Positions 32,163 through 42,613 of a DNA stretch of 49,274 nt are shown here, one piece after another. The stretch's first letter is position 1. Each line of letters starts with the position of its first letter. Position numbers and translations under genes: made by a program. Location of the stretch: assembly GCA_021775615.1 (NCBI GenBank), contig JAJFHL010000086.1, forward strand, positions 1-49,274, in the 5' to 3' direction. The notes under the pieces are model-generated. The model made no database searches and was not told the DNA's origin. It worked only from the letters and a program-made list of their open reading frames with translations. The DNA comes from Hyphomicrobiales bacterium (lineage in GTDB: Bacteria; Pseudomonadota; Alphaproteobacteria; Rhizobiales; JAJFHB01).

Positions 32163-32573
32163 ATGCGTCCGTTATTCGAGTATATTCGCTCTCGCGCAGT
32201 GGCGGTCTGCCTGATACTCGCCATGTCTACGCTGGCCGGCACCAGCCGACCCGCAGACGCCGACCATTCCATCTACTTCCCCCACGTGGCCGGCAGCCTC
32301 GACCTGAGCGAGGATCAGCGTGGCAAGGTGGAGGCCATCTTCGCGCAAACCGAAAGCGAGACGCTGGCGGTGTTCGAAAAGTTCGGCATAGATCCGAAGG
32401 CGAAGCCGGAATTCAACAAGCTGGTCAAGGCGCGCCACGAATTGCAGGCGATCGAACGCAGCGAGCGCAATCAGCTCAAGGTGATTCTGAACAAAGACCA
32501 GCTCAAAACCTACGACCGCATCATCGAGAACACCCACGCCCAGGTGATCAAGGCAACGCGCAACGACAACTGA
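32163..32573 (+). CDS. Exported helical protein, paralogue 2
   Basis: The ATG at 32163 has AGGA nine bases upstream; a TTG at 32148 would add five residues. The 136-residue protein has a signal peptide (ending RPADA near residue 34). The mature helical region parallels paralogue 1: SLDLSEDQRGKVEAIFAQ, then ESETLAVFEKFGIDPKA, KARHELQAIERSERNQLK and ILNKDQLKTYDRI. The shared core is ES-TLA-F-GIDP-A and ERNQLK-IL-K-QLK-YD. A 127-base gap separates the two genes, so each may have its own promoter. The function is unknown. Confidence 0.65.
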   Translation: MRPLFEYIRSRAVAVCLILAMSTLAGTSRPADADHSIYFPHVAGSLDLSEDQRGKVEAIFAQTESETLAVFEKFGIDPKAKPEFNKLVKARHELQAIERSERNQLKVILNKDQLKTYDRIIENTHAQVIKATRNDN

Positions 32574-32669
32574 GCCCCGCACCGGGCCAGCGGATTCACA
32601 GACACCATTGACATGACGCCCGCGCAGGGCTTAAGGCCCCGTGTCCGCGAACAGGAAAGAAACTGGGCC

Positions 32670-33512
<843 letters not shown>

Positions 33513-33659
33513 TTGCGGCCGTTTCCGCGAGCCGGCCGGTTATCCGCAGGCTTTCCGACATGGGTTGCGACGCAACTAGATAACGGATTAACCTCCGCGG
33601 GATCGGGCGTGTGCGGAACAACGGAGCGCCCGCACGATTCACAGAGGAGGATACAGATC

Positions 33660-34124
33660 ATGGATTGGGGATATCTGTTCACCAGTTTCGACGGCCGCAT
33701 CAACCGCAAGCCCTACTGGCTTGCCATTCTGGTCATTGTCGCGGTTTCGTTCGTGGTCTTCTTTGTGGCCGCGCTGCTGTTCGGCTCCGGCGCCGGCACC
33801 CAGTTGACCCTGCAGATCGTCTTTCTCCTGATTTTCGCCTATCCGTCGACCGCGCTCATGATCAAGCGGCTGCACGACCGCGACCGGCCCGGCATCATCG
33901 CCGCGGTGTTCTGGGCACCCACCATCCTCATTCTGCTCGGGCAGATCACCGGCATCAGCGGCGACATGACGGACGTCTACGGCTCCCCCGTCTTCCTGCC
34001 CAACACGATCGGATGGGTGCTCTACGGCCTGTCGTTCGTGGTCGGGATCTGGGCGCTCGTCGAGCTGGGTTTCCTGCGCGGCACCGATGGACCGAACCAG
34101 TACGGCCCCGATCCCCTGCAGTAA
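33660..34124 (+). CDS. DUF805 family membrane protein
   Basis: GAGGAGG precedes the ATG at 33660. The 154-residue protein begins with the DUF805 signature LFTSFDGRINRKPYWLAIL, has four membrane helices (about residues 19-41, 47-63, 80-100 and 118-137) and carries the loop KRLHDRDRPGI. It ends with the family-typical FLRGTDGPNQYGPDPL. The molecular function of the family is unknown. It sits between dapD and dapE on the same strand but shows no relation to lysine synthesis. Confidence 0.85.
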   Translation: MDWGYLFTSFDGRINRKPYWLAILVIVAVSFVVFFVAALLFGSGAGTQLTLQIVFLLIFAYPSTALMIKRLHDRDRPGIIAAVFWAPTILILLGQITGISGDMTDVYGSPVFLPNTIGWVLYGLSFVVGIWALVELGFLRGTDGPNQYGPDPLQ

Positions 34125-34187
34125 TTATTCGAGCTCAGCGGGAACGTGTGTTGACGGCGCGAGCCGCCGCAGACTAAACCCTGCGGC

Positions 34188-35348
34188 ATGACTTCAGACA
34201 GCCGCCCGCGAGATCCCGTCGCCCTGACACAGGCTCTGGTCCGCTGCCCCTCCGTGACACCGGAGGAAGGCGGCGCGCTTGACCATCTGCAATCCATCCT
34301 GGAGCCGGCCGGCTTCGCCTGCTGGCGGCTGCCGTTCGGCGAGGTCGACAACCTGTTCGCCCGCATCGGCGAGGGCGCGCCGCATATCTGTTTTGCCGGC
34401 CACACAGACGTGGTGCCGCCGGGCGACGACGATGCCTGGGACGTCGGGCCGTTCAGCGGCGAGATCCGCGACGGCGAGCTGTATGGCCGCGGCACAGTAG
34501 ACATGAAGGGCGGCGTTGCCTGCTTCATCGCCGCCGCGCTGGCTTTCGCGGACCGCAATGGCACGGTGCCCGGCACCATCAGCCTGCTCATCACCGGGGA
34601 CGAAGAAGGCCCGGCGACCAACGGTACGGTCAAGGTGCTCGGCTGGATGGTGGAGAACGGCCACGTGCCGGACCACTGCGTGGTGGGCGAGCCGACCAAC
34701 CCGGAGCGGCTCGGGCAATCGATCAAGATCGGCCGGCGCGGCAGCCTCAATGGCGAGTTGACCGTCACCGGCGTGCAGGGCCATTCGGCCTATCCGCAAC
34801 GCGCCGACAACCCGGTGCCGAAAATCGCCCGCATGCTGGACCGGCTGGCGAGCGACCCGCTCGATGAGGGCAGCGAGCATTTCGAGCCCTCGACCCTCGC
34901 CATCACCAGCGTCGATGTGGGCAACCCGGCGAGCAACGTGATCCCGGCGCGGGCGACGGCGCGGTTCAACATCCGCTATAACGACCGGCACAGCCGCGAG
35001 ACGCTTGAAGCCTGGGTCGCGGCCCATTGCGACCGGGTGGCCGGCGAACTGGGCGGCGTCTACGAGCTCGACTTCAGGCACACCGGCGATTGCTTTCTCA
35101 CCAAGCCGGGAGCGCTTGTCGAAGTGCTCAACGCGGCGATCGAGGCGGAAACCGGGGAGCGGGCGGCGCTGACGACAAACGGCGGCACGTCGGACGCCCG
35201 CTTCATCAAGGACCATTGCCCGGTGGTCGAATTCGGCCTGGTCGGGCAGACCATGCACCAGGTGAACGAGAGGGTCGCGGTGGCCGATCTCGAACGGCTC
35301 ACCGCGATCTATGGCGCGTTCCTGACGCGCTATTTCGATACCGCCTGA
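34188..35348 (+). CDS. dapE: Succinyl-diaminopimelate desuccinylase DapE
   Basis: The 386-residue M20-type metallopeptidase has the zinc-site landmarks [40 protein letters not shown] and a late catalytic-domain closing [22 protein letters not shown] and the dimerisation-domain [16 protein letters not shown] are also typical of DapE. It hydrolyses N-succinyl-L,L-diaminopimelate in the lysine/peptidoglycan pathway with two zinc ions. Its TGA overlaps the ATG of the next gene (TGATG), so that membrane protein is translationally coupled. Confidence 0.95.
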   Translation: MTSDSRPRDPVALTQALVRCPSVTPEEGGALDHLQSILEPAGFACWRLPFGEVDNLFARIGEGAPHICFAGHTDVVPPGDDDAWDVGPFSGEIRDGELYGRGTVDMKGGVACFIAAALAFADRNGTVPGTISLLITGDEEGPATNGTVKVLGWMVENGHVPDHCVVGEPTNPERLGQSIKIGRRGSLNGELTVTGVQGHSAYPQRADNPVPKIARMLDRLASDPLDEGSEHFEPSTLAITSVDVGNPASNVIPARATARFNIRYNDRHSRETLEAWVAAHCDRVAGELGGVYELDFRHTGDCFLTKPGALVEVLNAAIEAETGERAALTTNGGTSDARFIKDHCPVVEFGLVGQTMHQVNERVAVADLERLTAIYGAFLTRYFDTA

Positions 35349-35938
35349 TGCCAAGCTGGCAGGAAGTCTTCCGGTCCCTGACGGGCGCCTGGCTGCTGGC
35401 CCGGCGCGCCCCCTCGGCCCTCACCTATTTCAACTTGACCATCGAAGGGTTCTGGCGCTCTTTTGCCGCCGTGCTTCTGGTGGCGCCGATCTTCTTTGTC
35501 TTCGCCACTCTCGATTTCACGGCGGATACCGCGTCCAGCGCGGACGACGGCGTCCGGCCCGACGCGGCCGGCCACTATGTCGGCACCGCCGTCCTCCTGG
35601 CCGTCAGCTGGATCTCGTTTCCTCTCATCATGGTGCCGGTGTCGCGGGTCCTCGGCCTGGCGCACCGCTACGTGACCTACATCATCGTGTACAACTGGTC
35701 GTCGGTCCTGGCCGAGGTCGTCCTGGCCGCGCCGGTGGCGCTCCTCTATCTCGGCGTGATCGGCGTCGACACAGCCCGCGGCGGCTTCGGCATCGCCCTG
35801 CTGCTCGTCGTGGTGTACCGCTGGTTCATCGCCAGGATCGCGCTTGAAACCACAGGCCTTGTGGCCAGCGCGATGGTGCTGCTGGAGTTCACCCTCTCCA
35901 TCGCCATATCGCAATATGGCGGGCAGATCGTCGGTTAG
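35348..35938 (+). CDS. Membrane protein coupled to dapE, function unknown
   Basis: The ATG overlaps the dapE stop (TGATG). The 196-residue product begins with a cytosolic amphipathic segment (WQEVFRSLTGAWLLARRAPSA) and has about four or five membrane helices, for example at residues 35-55, 80-100, 112-135 and 145-165. No enzyme motif is recognised. The coupling to dapE appears in the sequence, but a link to lysine synthesis is not implied by any motif. Its 3' end overlaps the convergent methyltransferase gene by four bases. Confidence 0.65.
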   Translation: MPSWQEVFRSLTGAWLLARRAPSALTYFNLTIEGFWRSFAAVLLVAPIFFVFATLDFTADTASSADDGVRPDAAGHYVGTAVLLAVSWISFPLIMVPVSRVLGLAHRYVTYIIVYNWSSVLAEVVLAAPVALLYLGVIGVDTARGGFGIALLLVVVYRWFIARIALETTGLVASAMVLLEFTLSIAISQYGGQIVG

Positions 35939-36555
35939 GGCCCTTTTCTTTCGACCGTAGCCAGCCCACTCCCCCGGGCCAACCACACCGTGTGGTGGCC
36001 ACATTCCGGGTCCTGCGGGCAGTAGCGCAGAACTTCAAAGCCCGATCGCGCCAGCAGGCTGCGATACTCATCGGGGGCGAGGCTGGCGTGGAACAGTTCC
36101 TCGCCGTAGAGATTGCCAATGGAAATGCCTGCCTCATGGCCGGAGGTAAAGAGCAACATGCAGCCGGGCTGTGCATGGCGGGCGAAGACACTGAACATTG
36201 CGCGCTGTTCGTCGGCATCGAGATGAAAGAAGCTGTCCCAGCCGATAATGGCATCGAAGCGGCACTTAAGATCGAGACCGCGCATGTCGGCGTCGACCCA
36301 GGCGGCATCGGGGAAGCGCTCGCGGCAGTTGGCCAGCATAGCCGGCGCCGCATCGACACCGGTGAGCCGGAAGCCGCGGTCGATAAAGAACCGGGCGATA
36401 GGTTCGCCCATGCCGCAACCGAGATCGAGGATGTGAGCCGCGTCCGGCAGCGCGTTCAGAAGTTCGGCCAGATAGGCGCGTTCCATGAGGCCGCGCCCTC
36501 GGTCGCGGTCATATTCGGCGGCATGCCGTTCATAGAAGCGCCAGACGTCGGTCAT
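35935..36555 (-). CDS. SAM-dependent class I methyltransferase
   Basis: The 206-residue protein has the class I motifs: HILDLGCGMGEPIARFF (motif I, about residues 41-57), LTGVDAAPAMLANC (motif II with the acidic ribose ligand), WVDADMRGLDL and FDAIIGWDSFFHL. The substrate cannot be predicted. It starts 12 bases after the truA stop codon and is probably read from the truA transcript. It converges with the membrane protein gene from dapE, overlapping by four bases. Confidence 0.8.
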   Translation of the reverse strand: MTDVWRFYERHAAEYDRDRGRGLMERAYLAELLNALPDAAHILDLGCGMGEPIARFFIDRGFRLTGVDAAPAMLANCRERFPDAAWVDADMRGLDLKCRFDAIIGWDSFFHLDADEQRAMFSVFARHAQPGCMLLFTSGHEAGISIGNLYGEELFHASLAPDEYRSLLARSGFEVLRYCPQDPECGHHTVWLARGSGLATVERKGP

Positions 36556-36567
36556 TCGGCGGCTGCC

Positions 36568-37314
36568 TCAAAGGTCCCCATAACTCACCCGCACCAGATA
36601 GAGCCCGTCGGGGGGCGCCACCGGGCCGCAGCGGGCGCGGTCTCGTGCCTCCAGGGCCGCTTTCACGTCCTTCGCGCTCCACGCGCCGACGCCCACCTTT
36701 TGCAGGGTGCCGGTGATGGAGCGGACCTGGTGGTGGAGGAAGGAGCGGGCCTTCGCCTTGATCTCGATTTCGGGGCCGAGGCGCGAGACCTGGAGGATAT
36801 CGAGGCTCTTGACCGGCGACTTTGACTGGCAGTGGGCGGCGCGGAAGGTGGTGAAGTCATGTTGGCCGATAAGGACCTGGGCGGCTTCGTGCATGGCGTC
36901 GGCGTCGAGCGGCTGGTGCACCAGCCAGGCCTTGCCGCGCTCAAGCGCCAGGGGCGCGCGGCGGTTGACGATGCGGTAGAGATATTCGCGGGCTGTCGCA
37001 TCGAAGCGGGCATGGAACTCCGGGTCCGCCCTCTCGGCCGCCACCACCGCGACGGCAGCGGGTTTGAGATGGAAGTTGAGACCGTCGCGCATGCTGTCCG
37101 GGCTGAATTCTTTTGCCAGATCGAAATGGGCGACCTGGCCGCGGGCGTGAACGCCTGAGTCGGTGCGGCCGGCGCCGGCCACGACCCGGCGCTCTCCCGA
37201 CAGCGCTTCGAGGGCATCGGTCAGCGCGCCCTGGACCGAGGGGCCGTTTTCCTGCATCTGCCATCCGACAAACGGGCCGCCGTCATATTCGATGGTGATC
37301 TTGTAGCGGTGCAT
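36568..37314 (-). CDS. truA: tRNA pseudouridine(38-40) synthase TruA
   Basis: The 248-residue protein has the full TruA layout: [16 protein letters not shown] at the start, [21 protein letters not shown] with catalytic Asp52, [28 protein letters not shown], and [17 protein letters not shown]-type sequence near the end. It makes pseudouridine at positions 38-40 of the tRNA anticodon arm. It lies downstream of fmt on the same strand, with a 160-base gap that holds a possible gene remnant, and upstream of the methyltransferase gene. Confidence 0.95.
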   Translation of the reverse strand: MHRYKITIEYDGGPFVGWQMQENGPSVQGALTDALEALSGERRVVAGAGRTDSGVHARGQVAHFDLAKEFSPDSMRDGLNFHLKPAAVAVVAAERADPEFHARFDATAREYLYRIVNRRAPLALERGKAWLVHQPLDADAMHEAAQVLIGQHDFTTFRAAHCQSKSPVKSLDILQVSRLGPEIEIKAKARSFLHHQVRSITGTLQKVGVGAWSAKDVKAALEARDRARCGPVAPPDGLYLVRVSYGDL

Positions 37315-37326
37315 GGGCGGTTGCGA

Positions 37327-37530
37327 TTACTCAAATGCGCTGAAGGCGTCCGGATAGTGCACCATGCCGCCGCATTGGGAAACAGGCTCGGTGAGCCAGT
37401 GGGCCTGAAAGACCTCTCCGGGCCAGAGCGCGTCGAAGCTGCGGGCGATCGCGGCGCAGCGCGATGTCCATGGCTCAGGTGAGGACGGTTCCGGCGGGAA
37501 CCGGAATGCCGCGCAGGAAGTCGTTCGCGC
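37327..37530 (-). pseudogene. Possible gene remnant between fmt and truA
   Basis: In the frame +1 to the fmt end, an open stretch without a usable start codon runs from 37530 to a TAA at 37327-37329. The part beyond fmt reads like real protein (FDALWPGEVFQAHWLTEPV, then CGGMVHYPDAFSAFE). The only ATG is near the end. This suggests the C-terminal end of a lost gene, or a frame reached by coupling from fmt. I do not recognise the family. Confidence 0.25.
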
Positions 37531-38401
37531 TCATTGCCCCCTTGCCGGCACGCTGGACCTGCACCAGACGCACCGCGCCTTCGCCGCAGGCGATGGTGAG
37601 GACATCGTCCAGCGCCGTGCCCGGGGCGCCGGCGCCTTCGGCCCGTTCGCTGCGCAGCACCTTGATGCGGTCCGCCTTGCCATCGCGGCCAAGTTCGAGC
37701 CAGGCGCCGGGGAACGGGCTGAGGCCGCGGATGTGGTTGTGCACGTCCGCCGCCGGCCGCGACCAGTCGATGCGCGCCTCGGCCTTGTCGATCTTCTCCG
37801 CGTAGGTGACGCCGTCCTCCCCCTGCTCGGAGCAGGCGAGCGTATCGCGGCCCAGAGCCGACAGCGCCCGGCCCATGAGCGAGCCGCCGACCGACGCCAG
37901 ATGGTCATGCAGTTCGCCGGCGGTGATGTCGGGATCGATGGCGACGCGCTCGGAGAGGCAGACCGGACCGGTGTCGAGGCCTTCGGCCATACGCATGATG
38001 GCGACGCCGGTCTCCGCGTCCCCCGCCATGATGGCGCGCTGAATCGGCGCGGCGCCGCGCCAGCGCGGCAGCAGCGAGGCGTGCAGGTTGAAACAGCCGA
38101 GACGCGGCGCCTCCAGGGCGGGTCGCGGCAGGATCAGGCCATAGGCGACGACCACCGCCGCGTCGGCGTCATGCGCCGCGAATGCTCCTTGCGTTTCTGG
38201 GTCCTTCAGGGTGGACGGCGTCAGGACATCGAGCCCGTGGGAGCGGGCGAAGGTCTCGACCGGAGACGGTCGTTCGCGCATGCCGCGGCCGGCGGGGCGC
38301 GGCGGCTGGCTGTAGACCGCAATGACCTCATGGCCGGAGCCGACGATCTCGCCCAGCGTCGGCACCGCGAAGTCCGGCGTTCCCATGAAGATGATGCGCA
38401 T
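37475..38401 (-). CDS. fmt: Methionyl-tRNA formyltransferase Fmt
   Basis: The 308-residue protein starts [16 protein letters not shown] and has the formyltransferase active-site loop [21 protein letters not shown] followed by [21 protein letters not shown], with the catalytic Asn-His-Asp set in place. The C-terminal domain (residues ~205-305) binds tRNA ([22 protein letters not shown]). It formylates initiator Met-tRNA. Upstream on the same strand is def, and a long hairpin element sits in the gap between def and fmt. No strong ribosome-binding site precedes the ATG at 38401. Confidence 0.95.
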   Translation of the reverse strand: MRIIFMGTPDFAVPTLGEIVGSGHEVIAVYSQPPRPAGRGMRERPSPVETFARSHGLDVLTPSTLKDPETQGAFAAHDADAAVVVAYGLILPRPALEAPRLGCFNLHASLLPRWRGAAPIQRAIMAGDAETGVAIMRMAEGLDTGPVCLSERVAIDPDITAGELHDHLASVGGSLMGRALSALGRDTLACSEQGEDGVTYAEKIDKAEARIDWSRPAADVHNHIRGLSPFPGAWLELGRDGKADRIKVLRSERAEGAGAPGTALDDVLTIACGEGAVRLVQVQRAGKGAMSANDFLRGIPVPAGTVLT

Positions 38402-38427
38402 TGGTCAGTTGTTCGGTTGTTTCGGCA

Positions 38428-38499
38428 CCGGCCCTCTCCCCCTGCCCAACCACCCCTTCGGTTACCTTATCGGGTGGTTGGGCAGGGGGAGAGGGCCGG
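38428..38499. repeat. Long perfect hairpin element, copy 2 (28-bp arms)
   Basis: The arms at 38428-38455 and 38472-38499 are identical to those at 4146-4173 and 4190-4217. The 16-base loop CTTCGGTTACCTTATC resembles the reverse complement of the loop of copy 1, so the element is inserted in the opposite orientation. It lies between def and fmt and would put a very stable hairpin in their shared transcript. Confidence 0.8.
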
Positions 38500-38521
38500 C
38501 TATGGCATTCGCGAAATAACT

Positions 38522-39040
38522 TTAACCCGTGGCTTCGAGCTTCTTGGCCTTGGTGAATTTCTTGACCACCCGTTCGCGCTTGAGGCGCGAGATGTGATCG
38601 ATGAAGAGGACGCCGTTGAGATGATCGATCTCGTGCTGGATGCAGGTTGCGAGCAGGCCATCGCAATGCAACTCGCACTCGGCGCCGTCGCGGTCGAGGA
38701 ACCTGACCCTGCACTCGGCCGGGCGCTCGACCTCTTCGAAAACTTCCGGGATCGACAGGCAGCCCTCTTCATAGGTGGCCATTTCGTCCGAGGTCCAGAC
38801 GATCTCGGGGTTGATGAAGAAATGCGGATGCTTGGGCGTCTCGTCACGGCTCAGATCGATGGTCACCAGTCGCTTGCGTTCGCCGATCTGGATCGCCGCC
38901 AGGCCGATGCCGGGGGCGTCGTACATGGTTTCCAGCATGTCGTCGAGCAGGGCGCGTATGTCGTCGTCCACGGTCTCGACCGGCTCGGACACCGTTTTCA
39001 GCACCGGGTCGGGCAGTTTGATGATGGGGCGTTTGGCCAT
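38522..39040 (-). CDS. def: Peptide deformylase
   Basis: The ATG at 39040 has AAGGA six bases upstream; a longer frame to 39169 is unsupported. The 172-residue metalloenzyme has the three deformylase motifs: GIGLAA (44-49), EGCLS (92-96, metal ligand Cys94) and QHEIDHLNG (135-143, ligands His136 and His140, catalytic Glu137). It removes the N-terminal formyl group from new proteins, undoing the work of Fmt, whose gene follows. The leader between def and rmuC is a divergent promoter region of about 140 bases. Confidence 0.95.
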   Translation of the reverse strand: MAKRPIIKLPDPVLKTVSEPVETVDDDIRALLDDMLETMYDAPGIGLAAIQIGERKRLVTIDLSRDETPKHPHFFINPEIVWTSDEMATYEEGCLSIPEVFEEVERPAECRVRFLDRDGAECELHCDGLLATCIQHEIDHLNGVLFIDHISRLKRERVVKKFTKAKKLEATG

Positions 39041-39183
39041 GGGTTCCTTGTCTCTTGAGCCTGACATAAGTGAACCGCAGCGAAAGGTCAACATGGCGCG
39101 CGCGATGCCGCGGCGGCCCTGTAAACGGTTCATATGTTCCCGTTTTGTTTTTGCCGACCGGCGAATCACGATAGAGTGCGCCG

Positions 39184-40353
39184 ATGATCGACTTTGACCA
39201 GATCGTCCTCACCGTGGGCACGATGGCCATATCGCTTGGCCAGGCGTTGCTTGCGGTCGCGGGAAGCGTCGTGTTTCTGCTGCTGGCGATCGCCCTGTCT
39301 CTGTTTCTTTCGGCCAGGGCCCGCAAGGAAAGGGGGCTTGAGACGGCGCAACGGACGGGCGAGCTGGAAATGCGGCTGGCGGAAATGGCCGGCCGGCTGC
39401 AGGCCATTGCCGAAACCGCATCGGGCCGCGACGAGCACCTTTCGCGCACCCTCGACCAGCGCCTCGACCAGATCAGCCTGCGCATGGGCCACAACATGCA
39501 GGAGACCACGAAGCGCACCACGGACAGCCTGCGCCAGGTGCATGAACGCCTCGCGGTGATCGACAACGCCCAGGCCAACATCACCGAACTGTCCACCCAG
39601 ATGGTCGGGCTGCAGAACATTCTCTCCAACAAGCAGTCGCGCGGCGCCTTCGGGCAGGGACGCATGGAAGCGATCGTCGCCGACGGCCTGCCGCGCGGGT
39701 CCTATGCGTTCCAGTACACGCTCTCGAACAATGCGCGGCCCGACTGCGTCATCCACCTGCCCAATGTGGAAAGCGTGGTGGTGATCGACGCCAAGTTCCC
39801 GCTCGAAGCGTTCAACGCCCTGCGCGAGGCGGTCGACGATGCAGCGGCCTCGGGGCATGCCCAGCAGGTGCGCAACGATGTCGGACGGCACGTCAAGGAC
39901 ATCTCGCAGAAATACCTCATTCCCGGCGAGACCCAGGACACCGCGATCATGTTCGTGCCGTCGGAATCGATCTATGCGGAGCTGCACGAGCGCTTCGAGG
40001 ATGTGCTGCAGAAGGCCTATCGCGCCCGTGTGGTGATCGTCTCGCCCAACATGCTGATGCTGGCGATCCAGACCATGCAGGCGATCTTCAAGGACGCCCA
40101 GATGCGCGAGCAGGCAGGCCTCATCAAGGTGGAGGTGGCGCATCTGATGGACGACGTCCATCGCCTGCGCGACCGGGTCACCGACCTCAAGAAACACTTC
40201 GACCTGGCGCATCGCGACATCGAGAAGATCGAGATCTCCTCGCAGAAGGTCTCGAAACGGGGCCTCAAGATCGAACAGCTCGACTTCGAAGGCGAGGCGC
40301 CGGACCCCGACATGCAGGACGCCGCGGCCCCGCCCAAGCTGGCGGCGGAGTAG
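39184..40353 (+). CDS. rmuC: DNA recombination protein RmuC homologue
   Basis: The 389-residue protein has one N-terminal membrane helix (about residues 19-40), then a coiled coil (residues ~45-140, [22 protein letters not shown] and following). The RmuC nuclease-like core follows: [49 protein letters not shown] and [16 protein letters not shown]. The family limits recombination at inverted repeats and has a PD-(D/E)XK-like fold. It is divergent from def. The ATG at 39184 has no strong ribosome-binding site. Confidence 0.9.
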   Translation: MIDFDQIVLTVGTMAISLGQALLAVAGSVVFLLLAIALSLFLSARARKERGLETAQRTGELEMRLAEMAGRLQAIAETASGRDEHLSRTLDQRLDQISLRMGHNMQETTKRTTDSLRQVHERLAVIDNAQANITELSTQMVGLQNILSNKQSRGAFGQGRMEAIVADGLPRGSYAFQYTLSNNARPDCVIHLPNVESVVVIDAKFPLEAFNALREAVDDAAASGHAQQVRNDVGRHVKDISQKYLIPGETQDTAIMFVPSESIYAELHERFEDVLQKAYRARVVIVSPNMLMLAIQTMQAIFKDAQMREQAGLIKVEVAHLMDDVHRLRDRVTDLKKHFDLAHRDIEKIEISSQKVSKRGLKIEQLDFEGEAPDPDMQDAAAPPKLAAE

Positions 40354-40377
40354 CCGGTTGGCCGTGGTAGCGTACCC

Positions 40378-40401
40378 TTTTGGCCACACTTCCGGCCAAA
40401 A
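40378..40401. repeat. Inverted repeat downstream of rmuC
   Basis: TTTTGGCC and GGCCAAAA are perfect 8-bp arms around ACACTTCC, 25 bases past the rmuC stop. There is no clean T tract after the stem on either strand beyond the arm itself, so it may be a weak bidirectional terminator. Confidence 0.4.
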
Positions 40402-40507
40402 GTGCAATTTATGACAGTAATTTTACCTTCAGCATCTTTTCTCTTTGCACGCAAAGGGTTATGAATAGCGCCGTCCAAATTCGGGTCATATTGCAAAGGG
40501 AAGCCAA

Positions 40508-41062
40508 ATGATCAGGCTTGTGTTGGCGATCGCCGTTCTCGTCGTTTCTGGCCTCGCATACAGCGATGCGGTGCTGGCGGAGACCAAGTTCAATTTCACC
40601 ACGCAGAAACGCCAGCTTGCGGAGAAGTACGACAAGCAGACCGTCAGATACAGCACGAGCGAGAAATCCGGCACGATCATCATCGATACCAAGCGCAAAT
40701 ACCTCTATCTCGTGCAGGGAGGGGGCAAGGCTCTGCGCTACGGCATCGGCGTCGGCAAGGAGGGCTACCGCTGGAAAGGCACCGAGCGCATCACCAAGAA
40801 GGCGAAGTGGCCGAGCTGGACGCCGCCGGCCGAAATGCTTGCACGGCAGCCCGATCTTCCGAAATTCATGCCCGGCGGCGAAGACAATCCGCTTGGCGCC
40901 CGGGCGCTCTATCTCGGCGGTACGCTCTACCGGATTCACGGCACGCTGGAAGGCTGGAGCATCGGGCGGGCCATGTCGAGCGGCTGCATCCGGATGCTCA
41001 ACGAGCATGTGATCGACCTCTATGACAGGGTCAAGATCGGCACCAAGGTGGTGGTGAACTGA
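40508..41062 (+). CDS. Exported L,D-transpeptidase (YkuD family)
   Basis: AAAGGGA precedes the ATG at 40508. The 184-residue protein has a signal peptide (about residues 1-24, ending VLAE). A YkuD domain follows with the active-site block YRIHGTLEGWSIGRAMSSGC then IRM, in which His144 and Cys160 are catalytic. Such enzymes make 3-3 cross-links in peptidoglycan or attach lipoproteins to it in the periplasm. A short palindrome, CTTTGC-AC-GCAAAG (40443-40456), lies in its leader. The next gene is an AmpG-like muropeptide permease, so both act in cell-wall turnover. Confidence 0.9.
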   Translation: MIRLVLAIAVLVVSGLAYSDAVLAETKFNFTTQKRQLAEKYDKQTVRYSTSEKSGTIIIDTKRKYLYLVQGGGKALRYGIGVGKEGYRWKGTERITKKAKWPSWTPPAEMLARQPDLPKFMPGGEDNPLGARALYLGGTLYRIHGTLEGWSIGRAMSSGCIRMLNEHVIDLYDRVKIGTKVVVN

Positions 41063-41103
41063 CCGGACCGTTCTTTTGAACATTATGTCCACCGCAATGT
41101 ACG

Positions 41104-41182
41104 CCCCGCACCTGATGCGGGGTCCAGGGGCGATCGGCACTGAATTGCGATATCGCCCTGGGTCCCGGATCAAGTCCGGGAC
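41104..41182. repeat. Intergenic double-palindrome repeat
   Basis: Two short palindromes, CCCCGCACCTGATGCGGGG (41104-41122) and GTCCCGGATCAAGTCCGGGAC (41162-41182), are spaced by about 40 bases. This pair is a form of interspersed repeat I associate with alphaproteobacterial intergenic regions. No second copy is present in this window, so the repeat status rests on general knowledge. Confidence 0.45.
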
Positions 41183-41254
41183 GTCCCTGTTTGCTGCAGG
41201 CTTTAGACCCCGCCCACCGGAGATACCACGGCGATCCAGGACGTCGGCTGACCG

Positions 41255-42589
41255 TTGACCGACGCAGGCCGTTCACAGGCATCGCGGCTGGGCGCCACGC
41301 TTTCGGTCTATCTCGAACGCCGCGTCCTGATTGTCCTGGTGCTGGGATTTTCCGCCGGGCTGCCGCTGGCGCTTTCAGGCTCGACGCTGGCGATCTGGAT
41401 GACCGATCGCGGCGTCTCGCTCGAAGCCATCGGGCTGTTCGCCCTTGTCGGCACGCCCTACACGCTGAAGTTCCTCTGGGCGCCTGTTGTGGATGCCTGG
41501 AGCGTTCCGGTGCTCGGCCGCCTGCTGGGACACCGCCGCGCCTGGCTGCTCACCAGCCAGATGACGCTGATGGCGGCGATTGCGGTTCTGGGCTCGCTTG
41601 ATCCGGTCGCCGCACCGGTAGCCGTCGCCGCCGGCGCCCTGGCGGTGGCCGTTGCCTCGGCGACCCAGGACATCGTCATCGACGCGTTTCGGGTCGAAAG
41701 CCTTGATGATGACCAGCAGGCGGCGGGCGTTGCCTCCTATGTCGCCGCCTACCGCGTCGCCATGCTGGTGGCAACCGCCGGGGTGATCGCTCTTGTGGCG
41801 GTGCTCGAGCGCCGCGGCGCCGCCGCCGAACTCATGTGGGCCTATGGCTACTGGACGGTTGGCGCACTTGTGCTGATCGGATCGGCCGCGGTGCTGATGG
41901 CGCGCGAGCCGGCGGATGGCAGCGCCACGCCCGTCGACAAGGGACCGCCCTTCATCCGGTTGTGGCGCGCCGCGTTCGACGCCTTCGCCGATTTCCTGAC
42001 GCGCCCTCAGGTGGCGGCAGTGTTGGCCTTCGTCGTACTGTTCAAATTCTGCGACGCCTTTGCCGGCGTCATGACCGGCCCGTTCGTTATCGACATCGGC
42101 TTCGACAAGGCGGCCTATGCGACCATTGTGAAGGGGGTGGGAATCGGCGCCGCTCTCGCCGGAGGGGTCGCCGGCGGCCTGGTCGCCCGGGCGATGACCA
42201 TGGGGCCGGCGCTGTGGGTCGCAGCCATCCTGCAGATGGCCTCGAACCTGATGTTCAGCTGGCAGGCGGCGGCCGGCGTCGATCATGCCCTGCTCACCGC
42301 AACCATCGTGGTTGAGAACTTTACCGGCGGAATCGGCACGGTGATCTTCGTCGCCTACCTGTCCGGCCTGTGCTCAAGCCCGGCTCATACGGCCACGCAG
42401 TTCGCACTCCTCACCGCCTTCGCGGCAATCGGCAGAACCACTTTGTCGGCGCTGTCGGGCTATGTGGCGGCCTATTCCGGCTGGTTTACGTTCTTCATCT
42501 TCTCGGCGCTGCTGGCGGTCCCGGCGCTTGCCCTGCTTGCCTACCTGCAGGCAAAGGGACACTTCGCGCCAGAAGACGGGAAAGACTGA
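41255..42589 (+). CDS. AmpG-like major facilitator permease
   Basis: The 444-residue protein has 12 membrane helices and the AmpG-type beginning RRVLIVLVLGFSAGLPLALS then GSTLAIWM, with GTPYTLKFLWAPVVDAW in the first half and ASATQDIVIDAFRVE in helix 5. AmpG imports muropeptides (GlcNAc-anhydroMurNAc peptides) for recycling. No ATG lies near the N-terminus, so the start is a TTG at 41255 or a nearby alternative codon. The L,D-transpeptidase gene upstream supports a peptidoglycan-recycling role. Substrate assignment rests on family resemblance. Confidence 0.75.
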   Translation: MTDAGRSQASRLGATLSVYLERRVLIVLVLGFSAGLPLALSGSTLAIWMTDRGVSLEAIGLFALVGTPYTLKFLWAPVVDAWSVPVLGRLLGHRRAWLLTSQMTLMAAIAVLGSLDPVAAPVAVAAGALAVAVASATQDIVIDAFRVESLDDDQQAAGVASYVAAYRVAMLVATAGVIALVAVLERRGAAAELMWAYGYWTVGALVLIGSAAVLMAREPADGSATPVDKGPPFIRLWRAAFDAFADFLTRPQVAAVLAFVVLFKFCDAFAGVMTGPFVIDIGFDKAAYATIVKGVGIGAALAGGVAGGLVARAMTMGPALWVAAILQMASNLMFSWQAAAGVDHALLTATIVVENFTGGIGTVIFVAYLSGLCSSPAHTATQFALLTAFAAIGRTTLSALSGYVAAYSGWFTFFIFSALLAVPALALLAYLQAKGHFAPEDGKD

Positions 42590-42613
42590 CGAACGCAGGC
42601 TGCCTGAGAGAGA

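Noticed and set aside
39166-40407. A 413-codon minus-strand open frame
   Set aside because: It is the reverse of rmuC; the His/Asp/Arg-rich translation is a known artefact of antisense frames in GC-rich genes.
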